Counted from the stretch's first letter, positions 6,822 to 14,622 are shown. The stretch is 14,812 nt of DNA from an uncultured Bacteroidales bacterium (GCA_945837185.1 CAMAMZ010000042.1:1-14812), one strand, 5' to 3'. Translations and numbers: made by a program. The notes: generated by a model not told the origin, from the sequence alone.

Positions 6822-7603
6822 AAATAGCTATAATAGGAGCAGGTGCCATGGGTGGCAGCTTTGCCGACGGACTGCTGAAAGGAACCTTATTCCGTCCGGA
6901 AGACATCACCGTAGCCAATCCACATGAAGAGAAACTGCTGCGGTTCAAAGAGGCGGGGGCACACATCACCACCGATAACTGTAAGGCCATAGCCGGTGCC
7001 GATTATGTAGCCATTGTCGTGAAACCGTGGTTAGTGGAACAGGTGCTGCAAGAGCTGAAGCCCGTCTTCAACCCCGCGCAACAAACACTCATCAATATGG
7101 CTGCTGCCATCTCCTCTGCAAACCTGCTGCAATGGATTGAGAAAGATGGCCAAACCCCGACCCTCTTCCAGGCCATTCCCAATATTGCCATTGCCATACG
7201 GCAATCGATGACTTTCCTGGCATCGCCCAACGCTACAGCAGAGGAGGTAGCAACCATGTGCCGCTTGTTCAACGACCTGGGAAAAGCCCTTTTCGTTGAA
7301 GAGCGACTGCTGGGCATGGGAACTGCCATGGCAGGCTGTGGCATTGCCTATGCCATGCGTTATGTACGCGCTGCCATGGAAGGAGGTGTGGAGTTAGGGT
7401 TTAAAGCCGACCTTTCACGCGACATAGTACTGCAAACCGTAAAGGGTGCCGTAGCCCTTCTGGAAGCCACCGGCCATCATCCTGAGGCCGAGATAGATAA
7501 GGTTACTACCCCCGGTGGCCTGACCATTAAAGGACTCAACGAGATGGAGCATGCCGGATTCACCTCGGCTGTGGTGCGTGGTTTAAAAGCCTGTTGCAAA
7601 TAG
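6818..7603 (+). CDS. proC: Pyrroline-5-carboxylate reductase
   Basis: ProC reduces 1-pyrroline-5-carboxylate to L-proline with NAD(P)H, the last step of proline synthesis. The 261-residue protein opens with the Rossmann loop GAGAMGGSFADGL (7-19). The C-terminal dimerisation domain includes AGCGIAYAMRYVRAAMEGG and the family signature VTTPGGLTIKGLNEME, here with Leu-Thr where many relatives have Thr-Thr. Central motifs VVKP (67-70) and ISSANLLQWI fit the family. The start codon overlaps the argD stop by four bases, so ribosomes ending argD probably re-initiate here. The other two proline enzymes are encoded about 2.3 kb further on in the same direction. Confidence 0.94.
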   Translation: MKIAIIGAGAMGGSFADGLLKGTLFRPEDITVANPHEEKLLRFKEAGAHITTDNCKAIAGADYVAIVVKPWLVEQVLQELKPVFNPAQQTLINMAAAISSANLLQWIEKDGQTPTLFQAIPNIAIAIRQSMTFLASPNATAEEVATMCRLFNDLGKALFVEERLLGMGTAMAGCGIAYAMRYVRAAMEGGVELGFKADLSRDIVLQTVKGAVALLEATGHHPEAEIDKVTTPGGLTIKGLNEMEHAGFTSAVVRGLKACCK

Positions 7604-7666
7604 TGAACTATAGAGTCATCACATAAAACAAGACATTTTTACGTATCATCAATCATCAACAATTTT

Positions 7667-8224
7667 ATGGCAGAAGAATCACTGATACAAATCGGTCAGC
7701 GGCTAAGAGGATTAAGAGAGGTGTTGGATATTCCGGCCGGAGACATTGCCCAACTCTGCGGGTTCACACTTGAAACGTATGAAAAGGTTGAACGAGGAGA
7801 AGTTGACCCGGGCATTTCCGGTTTGACAAAGATAGCCAAACGCTATGACATAGCCCTGGACGTTCTCATGTTTGGCGAGGAGCCTCACATGCGTACCTAT
7901 TTCGTAACGCGCAAAGGACAAGGGTTAAAAGCCGACCGAAGGAAAGACTACAGCTACCAAAGTTTGGCCAGCGGCTTCAGCGGCAGGAAAGTTGACCCTT
8001 ATATCGTGAAGGTCGACCCTCTGCCGGAAGGCGAGGAACGCCCCAAGAACTCGCACGAGGGACAAGAGTTTGACATGATTATTGAAGGCACCATGGAACT
8101 GACCCTCGGCAAGAAAGTGATTGTATTGGAACCCGGTGATAGTATTTATTTCGACTCGCTCGAACAACATAGCATGCGGGCCATGAACGGGCAACCATGC
8201 CGATTCTTATGTATTGTTATCTAA
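7667..8224 (+). CDS. XRE-family regulator with C-terminal cupin domain
   Basis: The 185-residue protein joins an N-terminal helix-turn-helix of the XRE/Cro type (about residues 7-67, IGQRLRGLREVL ... LCGFTLETYEKVERGEVDPG) to a C-terminal cupin_2 domain (about 105-185). Cupin residues that could bind a metal or ligand include H130, E134 and H168, around NSHEGQEFDMIIEG and LEPGDSIYFDS. Such proteins usually sense a small molecule and control neighbouring metabolic genes; PuuR in putrescine catabolism is a known example. It lies 63 bases after proC and 15 bases before the acyl-CoA ligase, which is the likeliest target or partner. No promoter consensus was found in the 63-base gap. The ligand is unknown. 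Confidence 0.88.
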   Translation: MAEESLIQIGQRLRGLREVLDIPAGDIAQLCGFTLETYEKVERGEVDPGISGLTKIAKRYDIALDVLMFGEEPHMRTYFVTRKGQGLKADRRKDYSYQSLASGFSGRKVDPYIVKVDPLPEGEERPKNSHEGQEFDMIIEGTMELTLGKKVIVLEPGDSIYFDSLEQHSMRAMNGQPCRFLCIVI

Positions 8225-8239
8225 AACGCCAAGCACGAC

Positions 8240-9898
8240 ATGATTGAAAGATTTCTCTCACAGACGCAGTTCTCTTCCGAAGAGGATTATCGCCAACATC
8301 TCCACTTTCTTATTCCGGAGAATTTTAACTTTGCTTACGACGTGATGGACGAATGGGCCAAGGAAAAGCCCTTTAAGGTTGCGTTGCTATGGACAAACGA
8401 ACAAGGTGAAGAGCTTCGGTTTACCTTTCAGGACATCAAGGAGAAAACGGACCGCATTGCTGCCTACCTGACACAACTCGGTATTGGGCACGACGATAAG
8501 GTGATGCTGATTCTCAAACGCCATTACCAATGGTGGCTTACCATGCTGGCGCTGCATAAGATTGGTGCCGTGGCAATTCCTGCCACCCACATGCTTACCA
8601 AGCACGACATCATATATCGTAACCAACGGGCCAGTGTGAAGGCTATTATCTGTGCGGGTGAACCCTACATTCTCCAGCAAATTCAGGAGGCCATGCCGGA
8701 AAGTCCTACCGTCAAGGCTCTTGTTTCCATTGGTCCCATCGTTCCTGAAGGCTTCCACGATTGGCACAAGGAATGTGCAGAGGCGCCAGCCTTTGTTCGC
8801 CCGGAGCATGTGAACAGCAACGAGGACACCATGCTCATGTACTTCACCAGCGGAACAAGCGGTGAGCCTAAAATGGTGGCACACGATTATCTCTATGCAC
8901 TGGGCCATCTCACCACAGGTGTCTTTTGGCACAACCTGCATGAAGACAGCATTCATCTTACCGTTGCCGATACGGGTTGGGGCAAGGCTGTATGGGGAAA
9001 GCTCTATGGGCAATGGTTTGCCGGTGCAACGGTTTTTGTGTATGACCATGAGAAATTCAGCGCCGACAAGATCATGCGTCAGATGGAGAAATACCATGTG
9101 ACGTCGTTCTGCGCTCCTCCCACGATTTACCGTTTTATGATACGTGAGGACTTCTCACAGTATGACCTCAGTGCCCTGAAATATTGCACCACAGCCGGAG
9201 AAGCCTTGGAACCGGCTGTCTACAAGGAGTTCTTTGACCTTACCGGCATCCGGCTGATGGAAGGTTTCGGTCAAACAGAAACCACCATGACCTTGGGCAC
9301 CTTCCCTTGGATGACACCGAAACCGGGCTCTATGGGCAAACCCAACACCCAATACGACATACGCCTCATCAAACAGGATGGTACACCCTGCGAGGATGGT
9401 GAGAAAGGTGAGATTTGCGTGTTTGTAGGGGAGCAGAAGCCTTTGGGCTTGTTTAAAGGGTATTACCGCGATGAAGAACTGACACAGCAAACCTGGCACG
9501 ACGGACTGTACCATACCGGTGACTTAGCTTGGCGCGACGAAGATGGCTACTATTGGTTTGTGGGCCGTGCCGACGACGTTATCAAGAGTTCAGGCTACCG
9601 TATTGGTCCGTTTGAGGTGGAAAGTGCACTTATGACACACCCTGCTGTGGTGGAATGTGCGGTGACAGGCGTACCCGATGAGATAAGAGGCATGGTGGTG
9701 AAAGCTACCGTGGTCTTGGCAGCTGACTGGAAATCGAAAGCCAACGACTCCCTCACAAAGGAACTGCAGGCTCATGTGAAGCATGAAACAGCTCCTTATA
9801 AATATCCCCGTATCATAGAATATGTTGATGAACTGCCCAAAACCATCAGTGGAAAAATTCGCAGGGTAGAAATCAGAGAAAAAGACAACAAGAAATGA
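8240..9898 (+). CDS. AMP-forming acyl-CoA synthetase (acetyl-CoA synthetase-like / medium-chain type)
   Basis: This 552-residue enzyme of the ANL superfamily activates a carboxylic acid to acyl-AMP and then to acyl-CoA. Motifs in order: ATP-binding loop YFTSGTSGEPK (201-211), substrate-region VADTGWGKAVWGKLYGQW (242-259), adenine-binding GFGQTETT (342-349), YHTGDLAWRDEDG (424-436), the hinge region VGRADDVIKSSGYRIGPFE and the catalytic lysine K539 in PKTISGKIRR, often a regulatory acetylation site. The overall pattern fits medium-chain or acetyl-CoA synthetase-like enzymes; the acid used cannot be read from the sequence. It is paired with the XRE-cupin regulator upstream, and its TGA overlaps the proB start (ATGA). 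Why it sits among arginine and proline genes is not clear. Confidence 0.9.
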   Translation: MIERFLSQTQFSSEEDYRQHLHFLIPENFNFAYDVMDEWAKEKPFKVALLWTNEQGEELRFTFQDIKEKTDRIAAYLTQLGIGHDDKVMLILKRHYQWWLTMLALHKIGAVAIPATHMLTKHDIIYRNQRASVKAIICAGEPYILQQIQEAMPESPTVKALVSIGPIVPEGFHDWHKECAEAPAFVRPEHVNSNEDTMLMYFTSGTSGEPKMVAHDYLYALGHLTTGVFWHNLHEDSIHLTVADTGWGKAVWGKLYGQWFAGATVFVYDHEKFSADKIMRQMEKYHVTSFCAPPTIYRFMIREDFSQYDLSALKYCTTAGEALEPAVYKEFFDLTGIRLMEGFGQTETTMTLGTFPWMTPKPGSMGKPNTQYDIRLIKQDGTPCEDGEKGEICVFVGEQKPLGLFKGYYRDEELTQQTWHDGLYHTGDLAWRDEDGYYWFVGRADDVIKSSGYRIGPFEVESALMTHPAVVECAVTGVPDEIRGMVVKATVVLAADWKSKANDSLTKELQAHVKHETAPYKYPRIIEYVDELPKTISGKIRRVEIREKDNKK

Positions 9899-10662
9899 GA
9901 ATTGTCATCAAGGTGGGCAGTAACGTGCTGACCCGAAATGACGGACATCTCGACATTACCCGTGTGTCCGCCATCGTTGACCAGATTGCCTGGCTGACAC
10001 AACAAGAGCATGAAGTTATCTTAGTGTCTTCGGGAGCTGTGGCCTGTGGACGCAGGGAGCTACAAGTGAATCATGACCTTGACACTGTGGAGCAACGACA
10101 GCTCTTTTCTGCCTTAGGCCAGGTGAAACTCATCGGATTGTATTATGACCTTTTCCGGGAGCACGGCATGCACATGGGACAGATTCTCACCATGAAAGAG
10201 AACTTTGAGCCTGGAGAGCCTTACGACAACCAGCGTGCCTGTATGAGTGTGATGCTGGAGAATGGTGTAGTGCCTATCGTCAATGAGAACGACACGGTGA
10301 GTGTCACCGAGCTGATGTTTACCGACAACGACGAGCTGAGCGGACTCATTGCCCAAATGATGCAAGCCGACATGCTGATACTGCTTAGCAATATCGATGG
10401 CATCTACACGGGTCATCCCGATGACCCTGATGCCACCTTGATTCGATGTGTTGAAAAGGGAACCGACCTGCAGCATTATATTCAAGCATCAAAGAGCACC
10501 CACGGACGGGGTGGCATGACTTCCAAATACGCTACCGCAGCTGCCTTGCAACAAAAGGGTATCAAGGTAGTTATTGCCAACGGGAAACGGGAAGATATCC
10601 TTATCGACCTGCTCACCCACCCCACCGATACACCCCATACGCTCTTTCAAACAACTAAATGA
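9895..10662 (+). CDS. proB: Glutamate 5-kinase, catalytic domain only
   Basis: ProB phosphorylates glutamate with ATP, the first step of proline synthesis. This 255-residue protein covers the amino-acid kinase fold: KVGSNVLT (6-13), LVSSGAVACG (43-52), PIVNENDTVS (127-136), FTDNDELSG (142-150), LLSNIDGIYT and the nucleotide-binding GRGGMTSKYATA (204-215). The C-terminal PUA domain of the Escherichia enzyme (about 367 residues) is absent, and the stop codon is intact, so this is a natural short form. An N-acetylglutamate kinase is an alternative, but the order next to proA and the NENDTVS and DNDELSG motifs favour ProB. Its start overlaps the ligase stop and its stop overlaps the proA start. 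Confidence 0.93.
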   Translation: MRIVIKVGSNVLTRNDGHLDITRVSAIVDQIAWLTQQEHEVILVSSGAVACGRRELQVNHDLDTVEQRQLFSALGQVKLIGLYYDLFREHGMHMGQILTMKENFEPGEPYDNQRACMSVMLENGVVPIVNENDTVSVTELMFTDNDELSGLIAQMMQADMLILLSNIDGIYTGHPDDPDATLIRCVEKGTDLQHYIQASKSTHGRGGMTSKYATAAALQQKGIKVVIANGKREDILIDLLTHPTDTPHTLFQTTK

Positions 10663-11900
10663 TTGTTATGACAAACAACGAGATTTTCAAAAGAAGCAGG
10701 GAAGCCTGCAAGACCTTGGCGCTGCTCAGCGATGCGCAACGCAATGAGGTGCTGCAAGCCGTGGCTGATGCGATTATGGCGCAGCAGGCAACACTCCTGC
10801 AAGCTAATGCCCTCGACCTGGCAGTCATGGATCCTGCCAATCCCCTCTACGACCGCTTGCAACTAACCGCCCAACGTTTGGAAGGCATTGCGGCAGACAT
10901 GCGGCATGTGAGCGAACTCCCCTCACCTTTAGGACGGACGCTACAAGACCGCACCTTACCCAACGGGCTCAGGTTGCGACGGGTGAGTGTGCCTTTCGGT
11001 GTTATAGGTGTCATCTATGAAGCGCGGCCTAACGTCACGTTCGATGTCTTCTCACTATGTTTCAAGAGTGGTAACGCTTGTGTGCTGAAAGGAGGGAAAG
11101 ATGCCGACCATAGTAACCGTGCGGCTATCCAACTGATTCACGGAGTGCTCGAGCAGAAAGGCATCACACCCGATGCTGTGGCATTGTTGCCCGCTACCCA
11201 CGAAGCCACAGCCGAACTGCTGAACGCAGTAGGCTATATTGACGTGTGCATACCACGTGGTGGCAGGAAACTCATCGATTTCGTAAGGAATCAGGCACAC
11301 ATTCCTGTCATTGAGACAGGTGCGGGGGTGGTGCATGCCTATTTCGATGCTTCGGCCGATTTGGTTATGGGTCAACGTATCATAGAAAATGCCAAAACAC
11401 GAAGGGTGAGCGTATGCAATGCCCTCGACTGTTTGATTGTGCACCGTTCACGCCTACATGATCTGCCCGAGCTTGTCAAGCCTCTTATTGCCAAGCATGT
11501 GGAATTGTGGTCGGAAGAGCCACTACCGGGTGTGAAAAGCCACCTTGCTTGCGACAATGCCGCAGAGGTGTTCGGTACGGAATTCATGGACTACAAGATG
11601 GCCATCAAGGTAGTAGACTCGATAGATGAAGCCTTGCAGCATATTGCCCATTATGGTTCCGGCCATAGCGAATGTATCATCACCCGCGACAGCAACAATG
11701 CCCACAGATTCCAACAGGAAGTGGACGCAGCCTGCGTGTATGTCAATGCTCCCACCAGTTTTACTGATGGTGCACAGTTTGGCTTAGGTGCTGAAATAGG
11801 CATCAGTACACAGAAGTTAGGTCCACGCGGCCCTATGGGATTAGAGGAAATAACCACCTACAAATGGCTCATTGACGGTGAAGGACAAATCAGGGCATAA
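10659..11900 (+). CDS. proA: Gamma-glutamyl phosphate reductase
   Basis: ProA reduces gamma-glutamyl phosphate to glutamate-5-semialdehyde with NADPH; the product cyclises to pyrroline-5-carboxylate for ProC. The 413-residue protein is an aldehyde-dehydrogenase-fold enzyme of normal length. Family motifs include VPFGVIGVIYEARPNVTFDV (111-130), LKGGKDADHSNRA (143-155), the catalytic cysteine C253 in RRVSVCNALD, and the C-terminal FGLGAEIGISTQKLGPRGP. The first ATG overlaps the proB stop (ATGA); a second in-frame ATG nine bases later (10668) is an equally possible start and changes only three residues. ProB and ProA commonly act as a complex that channels the labile phosphate, so tight coupling makes sense. 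Confidence 0.95.
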   Translation: MIVMTNNEIFKRSREACKTLALLSDAQRNEVLQAVADAIMAQQATLLQANALDLAVMDPANPLYDRLQLTAQRLEGIAADMRHVSELPSPLGRTLQDRTLPNGLRLRRVSVPFGVIGVIYEARPNVTFDVFSLCFKSGNACVLKGGKDADHSNRAAIQLIHGVLEQKGITPDAVALLPATHEATAELLNAVGYIDVCIPRGGRKLIDFVRNQAHIPVIETGAGVVHAYFDASADLVMGQRIIENAKTRRVSVCNALDCLIVHRSRLHDLPELVKPLIAKHVELWSEEPLPGVKSHLACDNAAEVFGTEFMDYKMAIKVVDSIDEALQHIAHYGSGHSECIITRDSNNAHRFQQEVDAACVYVNAPTSFTDGAQFGLGAEIGISTQKLGPRGPMGLEEITTYKWLIDGEGQIRA

Positions 11901-11965
11901 CCTATGTGCACATGGGTATACAATGTGGCAATAGTACAAGAATACAAAATAAAACATATTGGAAT

Positions 11966-12946
11966 ATGAAGACTTTTATGTATGCGCAAGACCTTGGCTG
12001 CCTGAAGAAGGCTCTTGCTGAGGCTGAAGAGATAAAGCGCGAACGATTCAAGTTTGAAGCATTGGGAAAGCACAAGACCTTGTTGATGATTTTCTTCAAC
12101 AACAGTCTGCGCACCCGTTTGTCGACACAGAAAGCAGCCATGAATCTGGGAATGAATGTTATTGTGCTGGATGTAAACGCTGGAGCCTGGAAACTGGAAA
12201 CAGAGCGTGGCGTGATTATGGATGGCGACAAGAGTGAGCATCTGTTAGAGGCTATTCCTGTCATGGCAAGTTACTGTGACATCATTGCCGTACGTTCCTT
12301 TGCCGGACTCACAGACAGGGAATATGACTATGCTGAGACCGTAGTGAACCAGTTTGTAAAATACAGCGGTCGACCTGTTATGGCTATGGAAACAGCCACT
12401 GTGCATCCTCTTCAGGCTTTTGCTGACCTGATTACCATCCATGAGGAATGGGGCAAGGAGCATGAAGCTCAGAAGCGCAAGCCGAAGGTAGTACTGACAT
12501 GGGCACCCCACTGCCGTGCTCTGCCGCAAGCTGTACCTAATTCTTTCGCTGAATGGATGAACGCAGCTGAGGTTGACTTGGTGGTTACACATCCGGAGGG
12601 CTATGAACTGGATCCGCAATTTGTGGGCAATGCCCGTGTAGAATACGACCAGTGGAAGGCTTTGGAGGGTGCCGACTTCGTGTATGCCAAAAACTGGAGT
12701 TGTCCTGGCGTGACTCATCCTGCCGACTACGGTAAGATTCTGTCGAAAGATATGGGATGGACCATCGATGCTGCGCACATGGCAGTAACGAACAATGGTA
12801 AGTTTATGCATTGCCTGCCGGTGAGACGAGGGCTCATCGTTACCGACGAGGTGATAGAGAGTGCCAACTCTTTGGTGATTCCAGAGGCTGCCAACCGCGA
12901 GATAAGCGCACAGGTAGTGCTCAAACGTATGTTGGAAGCATTATAA
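11966..12946 (+). CDS. argF': N-acylornithine carbamoyltransferase, probably N-succinyl-L-ornithine specific
   Basis: This enzyme carbamoylates an N-acylated ornithine to N-acylcitrulline, in place of ordinary ornithine carbamoyltransferase. The 326-residue protein is close along its whole length to the Bacteroides fragilis succinylornithine enzyme as I recall it. The carbamoyl-phosphate loop reads SLRTR (47-51) rather than the STRTR of ordinary OTCases, and MAMETATVHPLQAFADL and MHCLPVRRGLIVTDEV are clear. Position 90 (MDGDKSEHL) separates acetyl- (Glu) from succinyl-specific (Pro) enzymes; here it is Ser, a change compatible with the succinyl type. The ATG at 11966 aligns with the known N-terminus; the GTG at 11906 would add 20 unrelated residues. 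A 65-base gap follows proA, without a clear promoter. Confidence 0.92.
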   Translation: MKTFMYAQDLGCLKKALAEAEEIKRERFKFEALGKHKTLLMIFFNNSLRTRLSTQKAAMNLGMNVIVLDVNAGAWKLETERGVIMDGDKSEHLLEAIPVMASYCDIIAVRSFAGLTDREYDYAETVVNQFVKYSGRPVMAMETATVHPLQAFADLITIHEEWGKEHEAQKRKPKVVLTWAPHCRALPQAVPNSFAEWMNAAEVDLVVTHPEGYELDPQFVGNARVEYDQWKALEGADFVYAKNWSCPGVTHPADYGKILSKDMGWTIDAAHMAVTNNGKFMHCLPVRRGLIVTDEVIESANSLVIPEAANREISAQVVLKRMLEAL

Positions 12947-12947
12947 G

Positions 12948-13000
12948 AAAAGAGAACTCTGATAATACAGGCGTACTAAAGAAAAAGAGAACTCTGATAA
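12948..13000 (+). repeat. Perfect 18-base direct repeat downstream of argF'
   Basis: AAAAGAGAACTCTGATAA occurs exactly at 12948-12965 and again at 12983-13000, with starts 35 bases apart. The first copy begins two bases after the argF' stop codon. The 17-base spacer and flanks do not match each other. No function is evident: it could be a small duplication, an mRNA 3'-end processing or protein-binding site. Confidence 0.75.
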
Positions 13001-13010
13001 CATGTGAATA

Positions 13011-13061
13011 TAAGGAAAAGAGAGGAGAGGGATTTGAATGCCCTCTCCTCTCTTTTCCTTA
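13011..13061. terminator. Bidirectional terminator between argF' and the transporter gene
   Basis: A perfect 21-bp inverted repeat (13011-13031 with 13041-13061) encloses a 9-base loop. The arms are purine-rich on the left (ggaaaagagaggagaggg) and pyrimidine-rich on the right, ending tcttttcctta. The transporter's stop codon (13059-13061, minus strand) lies inside the stem. Lying between two converging genes, the structure probably stops transcription from both sides, although its T-tracts are broken by C's rather than being a pure T-run. Confidence 0.82.
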
Positions 13062-14483
13062 ATAGAATACATGCACCAGCAACATGGATACAAGGGTGGC
13101 AACACCCACGCTGACCAGTCCCGGCATCATGAAACTATGATTGAGCAGATATTTGCCTATGACGGTAGTGCCACTACGGTCAAAATTGACCGTGGCTATA
13201 TCCGACGGATAATTGGGGATAAAGAAATAGCCATAAACACTGGGGAAGACACCTAAAAGAATTTCACCGGGAATGCCCAAAGAGTAGGCTAAAGGCATCA
13301 TGGACACCACCACAGCCCCCTGCGAGTTGATGAGAACCGATACCACAAAGAATACAAGCGCAATACTCCAAGGATAGCTTTCCACAATACCGCTGAGGAG
13401 TTGCTGAATAGCCGGCATATAATTGGCAAACAGCGTGTCGGCCATCCAGGCAATGCCATAAATGGCCACTACGGCTACCATACCACTTTGCCAGACAGCT
13501 CCTGCCACCGCTTTCTTCGGACTCGCCTTACAAAAGATTACAATGAGAGCCGCAGCCACGAGCATGACAATCTGTATGACAATATTCATTTTGAGAGGTG
13601 CCTGCACCGCATGGGTAAAGCCCTCTCGCACCACCCCCAACGTGGCTAACTGCGCTGCTGTCAATCCGTTCCAGGTGTCTTTAACGCCACTATCGGCCAC
13701 CACCTGACTATAGGTGGGTAGAAGATTCTGGAAAGAAGCATATACCACGATTAGCGCAATGGCCCCCAAGAAGATATAAACGGCACGCTTGGCAGATGCC
13801 GGAATCTCCTTGTTAAGGAGCGTTGCCTCAGAACCATACATATAATTATAGGTATCAGGATTCTTCAGACGTGCCTGAAACAAAGGGTCTTTATCCAAGT
13901 CTTTGCCACGCTTGTAAGAACAGGCACTGGCAACCAACAGGCCAATGACACTTGCCGGAAGGGTGACCATAAGGATGCGGGGTATGGTGATTTCAAAGCC
14001 ATAGGAAGCGGAAATCGTGGCAAAAGCCACTACTGCAGCCGCAATAGGTGAACAGGTGATACCTACCTGTGAAGCGATGGAAGCAACGCCACATGGACGT
14101 TCAGGACGTATGCCTTTGCGCAATGCGATATCACAAATAATCGGCATGAGCGTATACACCACATGCCCTGTGCCTACAAGCACCGTGAGGAAAAAGGTGC
14201 AAAGCGGTGCAAAGAAGGTGATATGGCCCGGATGGCGACGCAACAAACGCTCCGCAATCTGTATCAGCCAATCCATACCCCCGGAGGCATGCATCATACC
14301 GGCACAGGTAACTGCAGCGACAATGATATAGATAACATCGGTAGGCGGATTGCCCGGTGCCAGTCCAAAGCCCAATACCAATATGGCAAGGGCGATGCCT
14401 GAAATAGCACCCAAAGCCAAACTGCCATACCTTGAACCCACATACAGGGCTCCTAAAACAATGGTAAGCTGTAGTAGAAACAT
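13059..14483 (-). CDS. dcuB: Anaerobic C4-dicarboxylate transporter, DcuA/DcuB family
   Basis: Dcu carriers exchange fumarate, malate or aspartate for succinate across the inner membrane during anaerobic growth. The 474-residue protein has ten or more hydrophobic segments and family motifs: GAISGIALAILVLGFGLAPG (25-44), AERLLRRHPGHITF (77-90), LVGTGHVVYTLMP (102-114), GIRPERPCGVASIASQVGIT (124-143), YPSDIATVNFDRSGTT and IGKYLLNHSFM near the end. It is some 30-40 residues longer than the Escherichia proteins, with extra hydrophilic sequence around residues 190-230 and 260-295. DcuA and DcuB cannot be separated from the sequence alone. The ATG at 14483 was chosen because it sits right before the first membrane segment and lies downstream of a promoter; longer in-frame starts fall on or above that promoter. 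It converges on argF'. Confidence 0.92.
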   Translation of the reverse strand: MFLLQLTIVLGALYVGSRYGSLALGAISGIALAILVLGFGLAPGNPPTDVIYIIVAAVTCAGMMHASGGMDWLIQIAERLLRRHPGHITFFAPLCTFFLTVLVGTGHVVYTLMPIICDIALRKGIRPERPCGVASIASQVGITCSPIAAAVVAFATISASYGFEITIPRILMVTLPASVIGLLVASACSYKRGKDLDKDPLFQARLKNPDTYNYMYGSEATLLNKEIPASAKRAVYIFLGAIALIVVYASFQNLLPTYSQVVADSGVKDTWNGLTAAQLATLGVVREGFTHAVQAPLKMNIVIQIVMLVAAALIVIFCKASPKKAVAGAVWQSGMVAVVAIYGIAWMADTLFANYMPAIQQLLSGIVESYPWSIALVFFVVSVLINSQGAVVVSMMPLAYSLGIPGEILLGVFPSVYGYFFIPNYPSDIATVNFDRSGTTVIGKYLLNHSFMMPGLVSVGVATLVSMLLVHVFY

Positions 14484-14516
14484 AATTACTTGATTTGGTC
14501 GGTAAACAGATGTTTT

Positions 14517-14533
14517 GCATGGTCTTCCCATGC
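14517..14533. repeat. Short dyad in the Dcu leader, possible operator or 5' hairpin
   Basis: GCATGG (14517-14522) and CCATGC (14528-14533) form a perfect 6-bp inverted repeat around a 5-base loop. It lies just inside the expected 5' end of the Dcu transcript, about ten bases after the -7 element. It could be a repressor site or a stabilising hairpin at the mRNA end. Confidence 0.4.
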
Positions 14534-14542
14534 TGTTGTCGA

Positions 14543-14550
14543 CAAAGATA
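14543..14550 (-). promoter_or_regulatory. Bacteroidota-type -7 element for the Dcu transporter gene
   Basis: On the minus strand this reads TATCTTTG, a perfect match to TAnnTTTG. It lies 59 bases upstream of the ATG at 14483, giving a leader of roughly 50 bases. The -33 region on this strand is T-rich but has no exact TTTG at the best spacing. Confidence 0.6.
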
Positions 14551-14590
14551 CGCATAAAATCCGACAAGAAAAAAGAATGTTTCAAGAAAG

Positions 14591-14622
14591 TTTGGTCATA
14601 GCGTTTTTTTTCACTACCTTTA
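14591..14622 (+). promoter_or_regulatory. Probable rightward promoter for the gene at 14786
   Basis: TTTG (14591-14594) and TACCTTTA (14615-14622) are 20 bases apart, matching the Bacteroidota -33/-7 pattern except for the last base of the -7 element. Transcription would start near 14629, leaving a leader of about 155 bases that contains the two direct repeats. Confidence 0.45.

Noticed and set aside
8387..9097. 236-codon minus-strand frame opposite the acyl-CoA ligase
   Set aside because: It is a shadow of a gene with clear enzyme motifs; no domain of its own. The same holds for long minus-strand frames at 5901-6485, 5106-5585 and 12245-12811.
11955..11968. Palindrome CATATTGGAATATG overlapping the argF' start as an ArgR operator
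   Set aside because: It does not match the ArgR box spacing or core, and similar AT-rich palindromes of this size occur by chance.
12811..13062. 83-codon + strand frame overlapping the end of argF' and the terminator
   Set aside because: It is out of frame with argF', runs through the hairpin and direct repeats, and has no recognisable domain.
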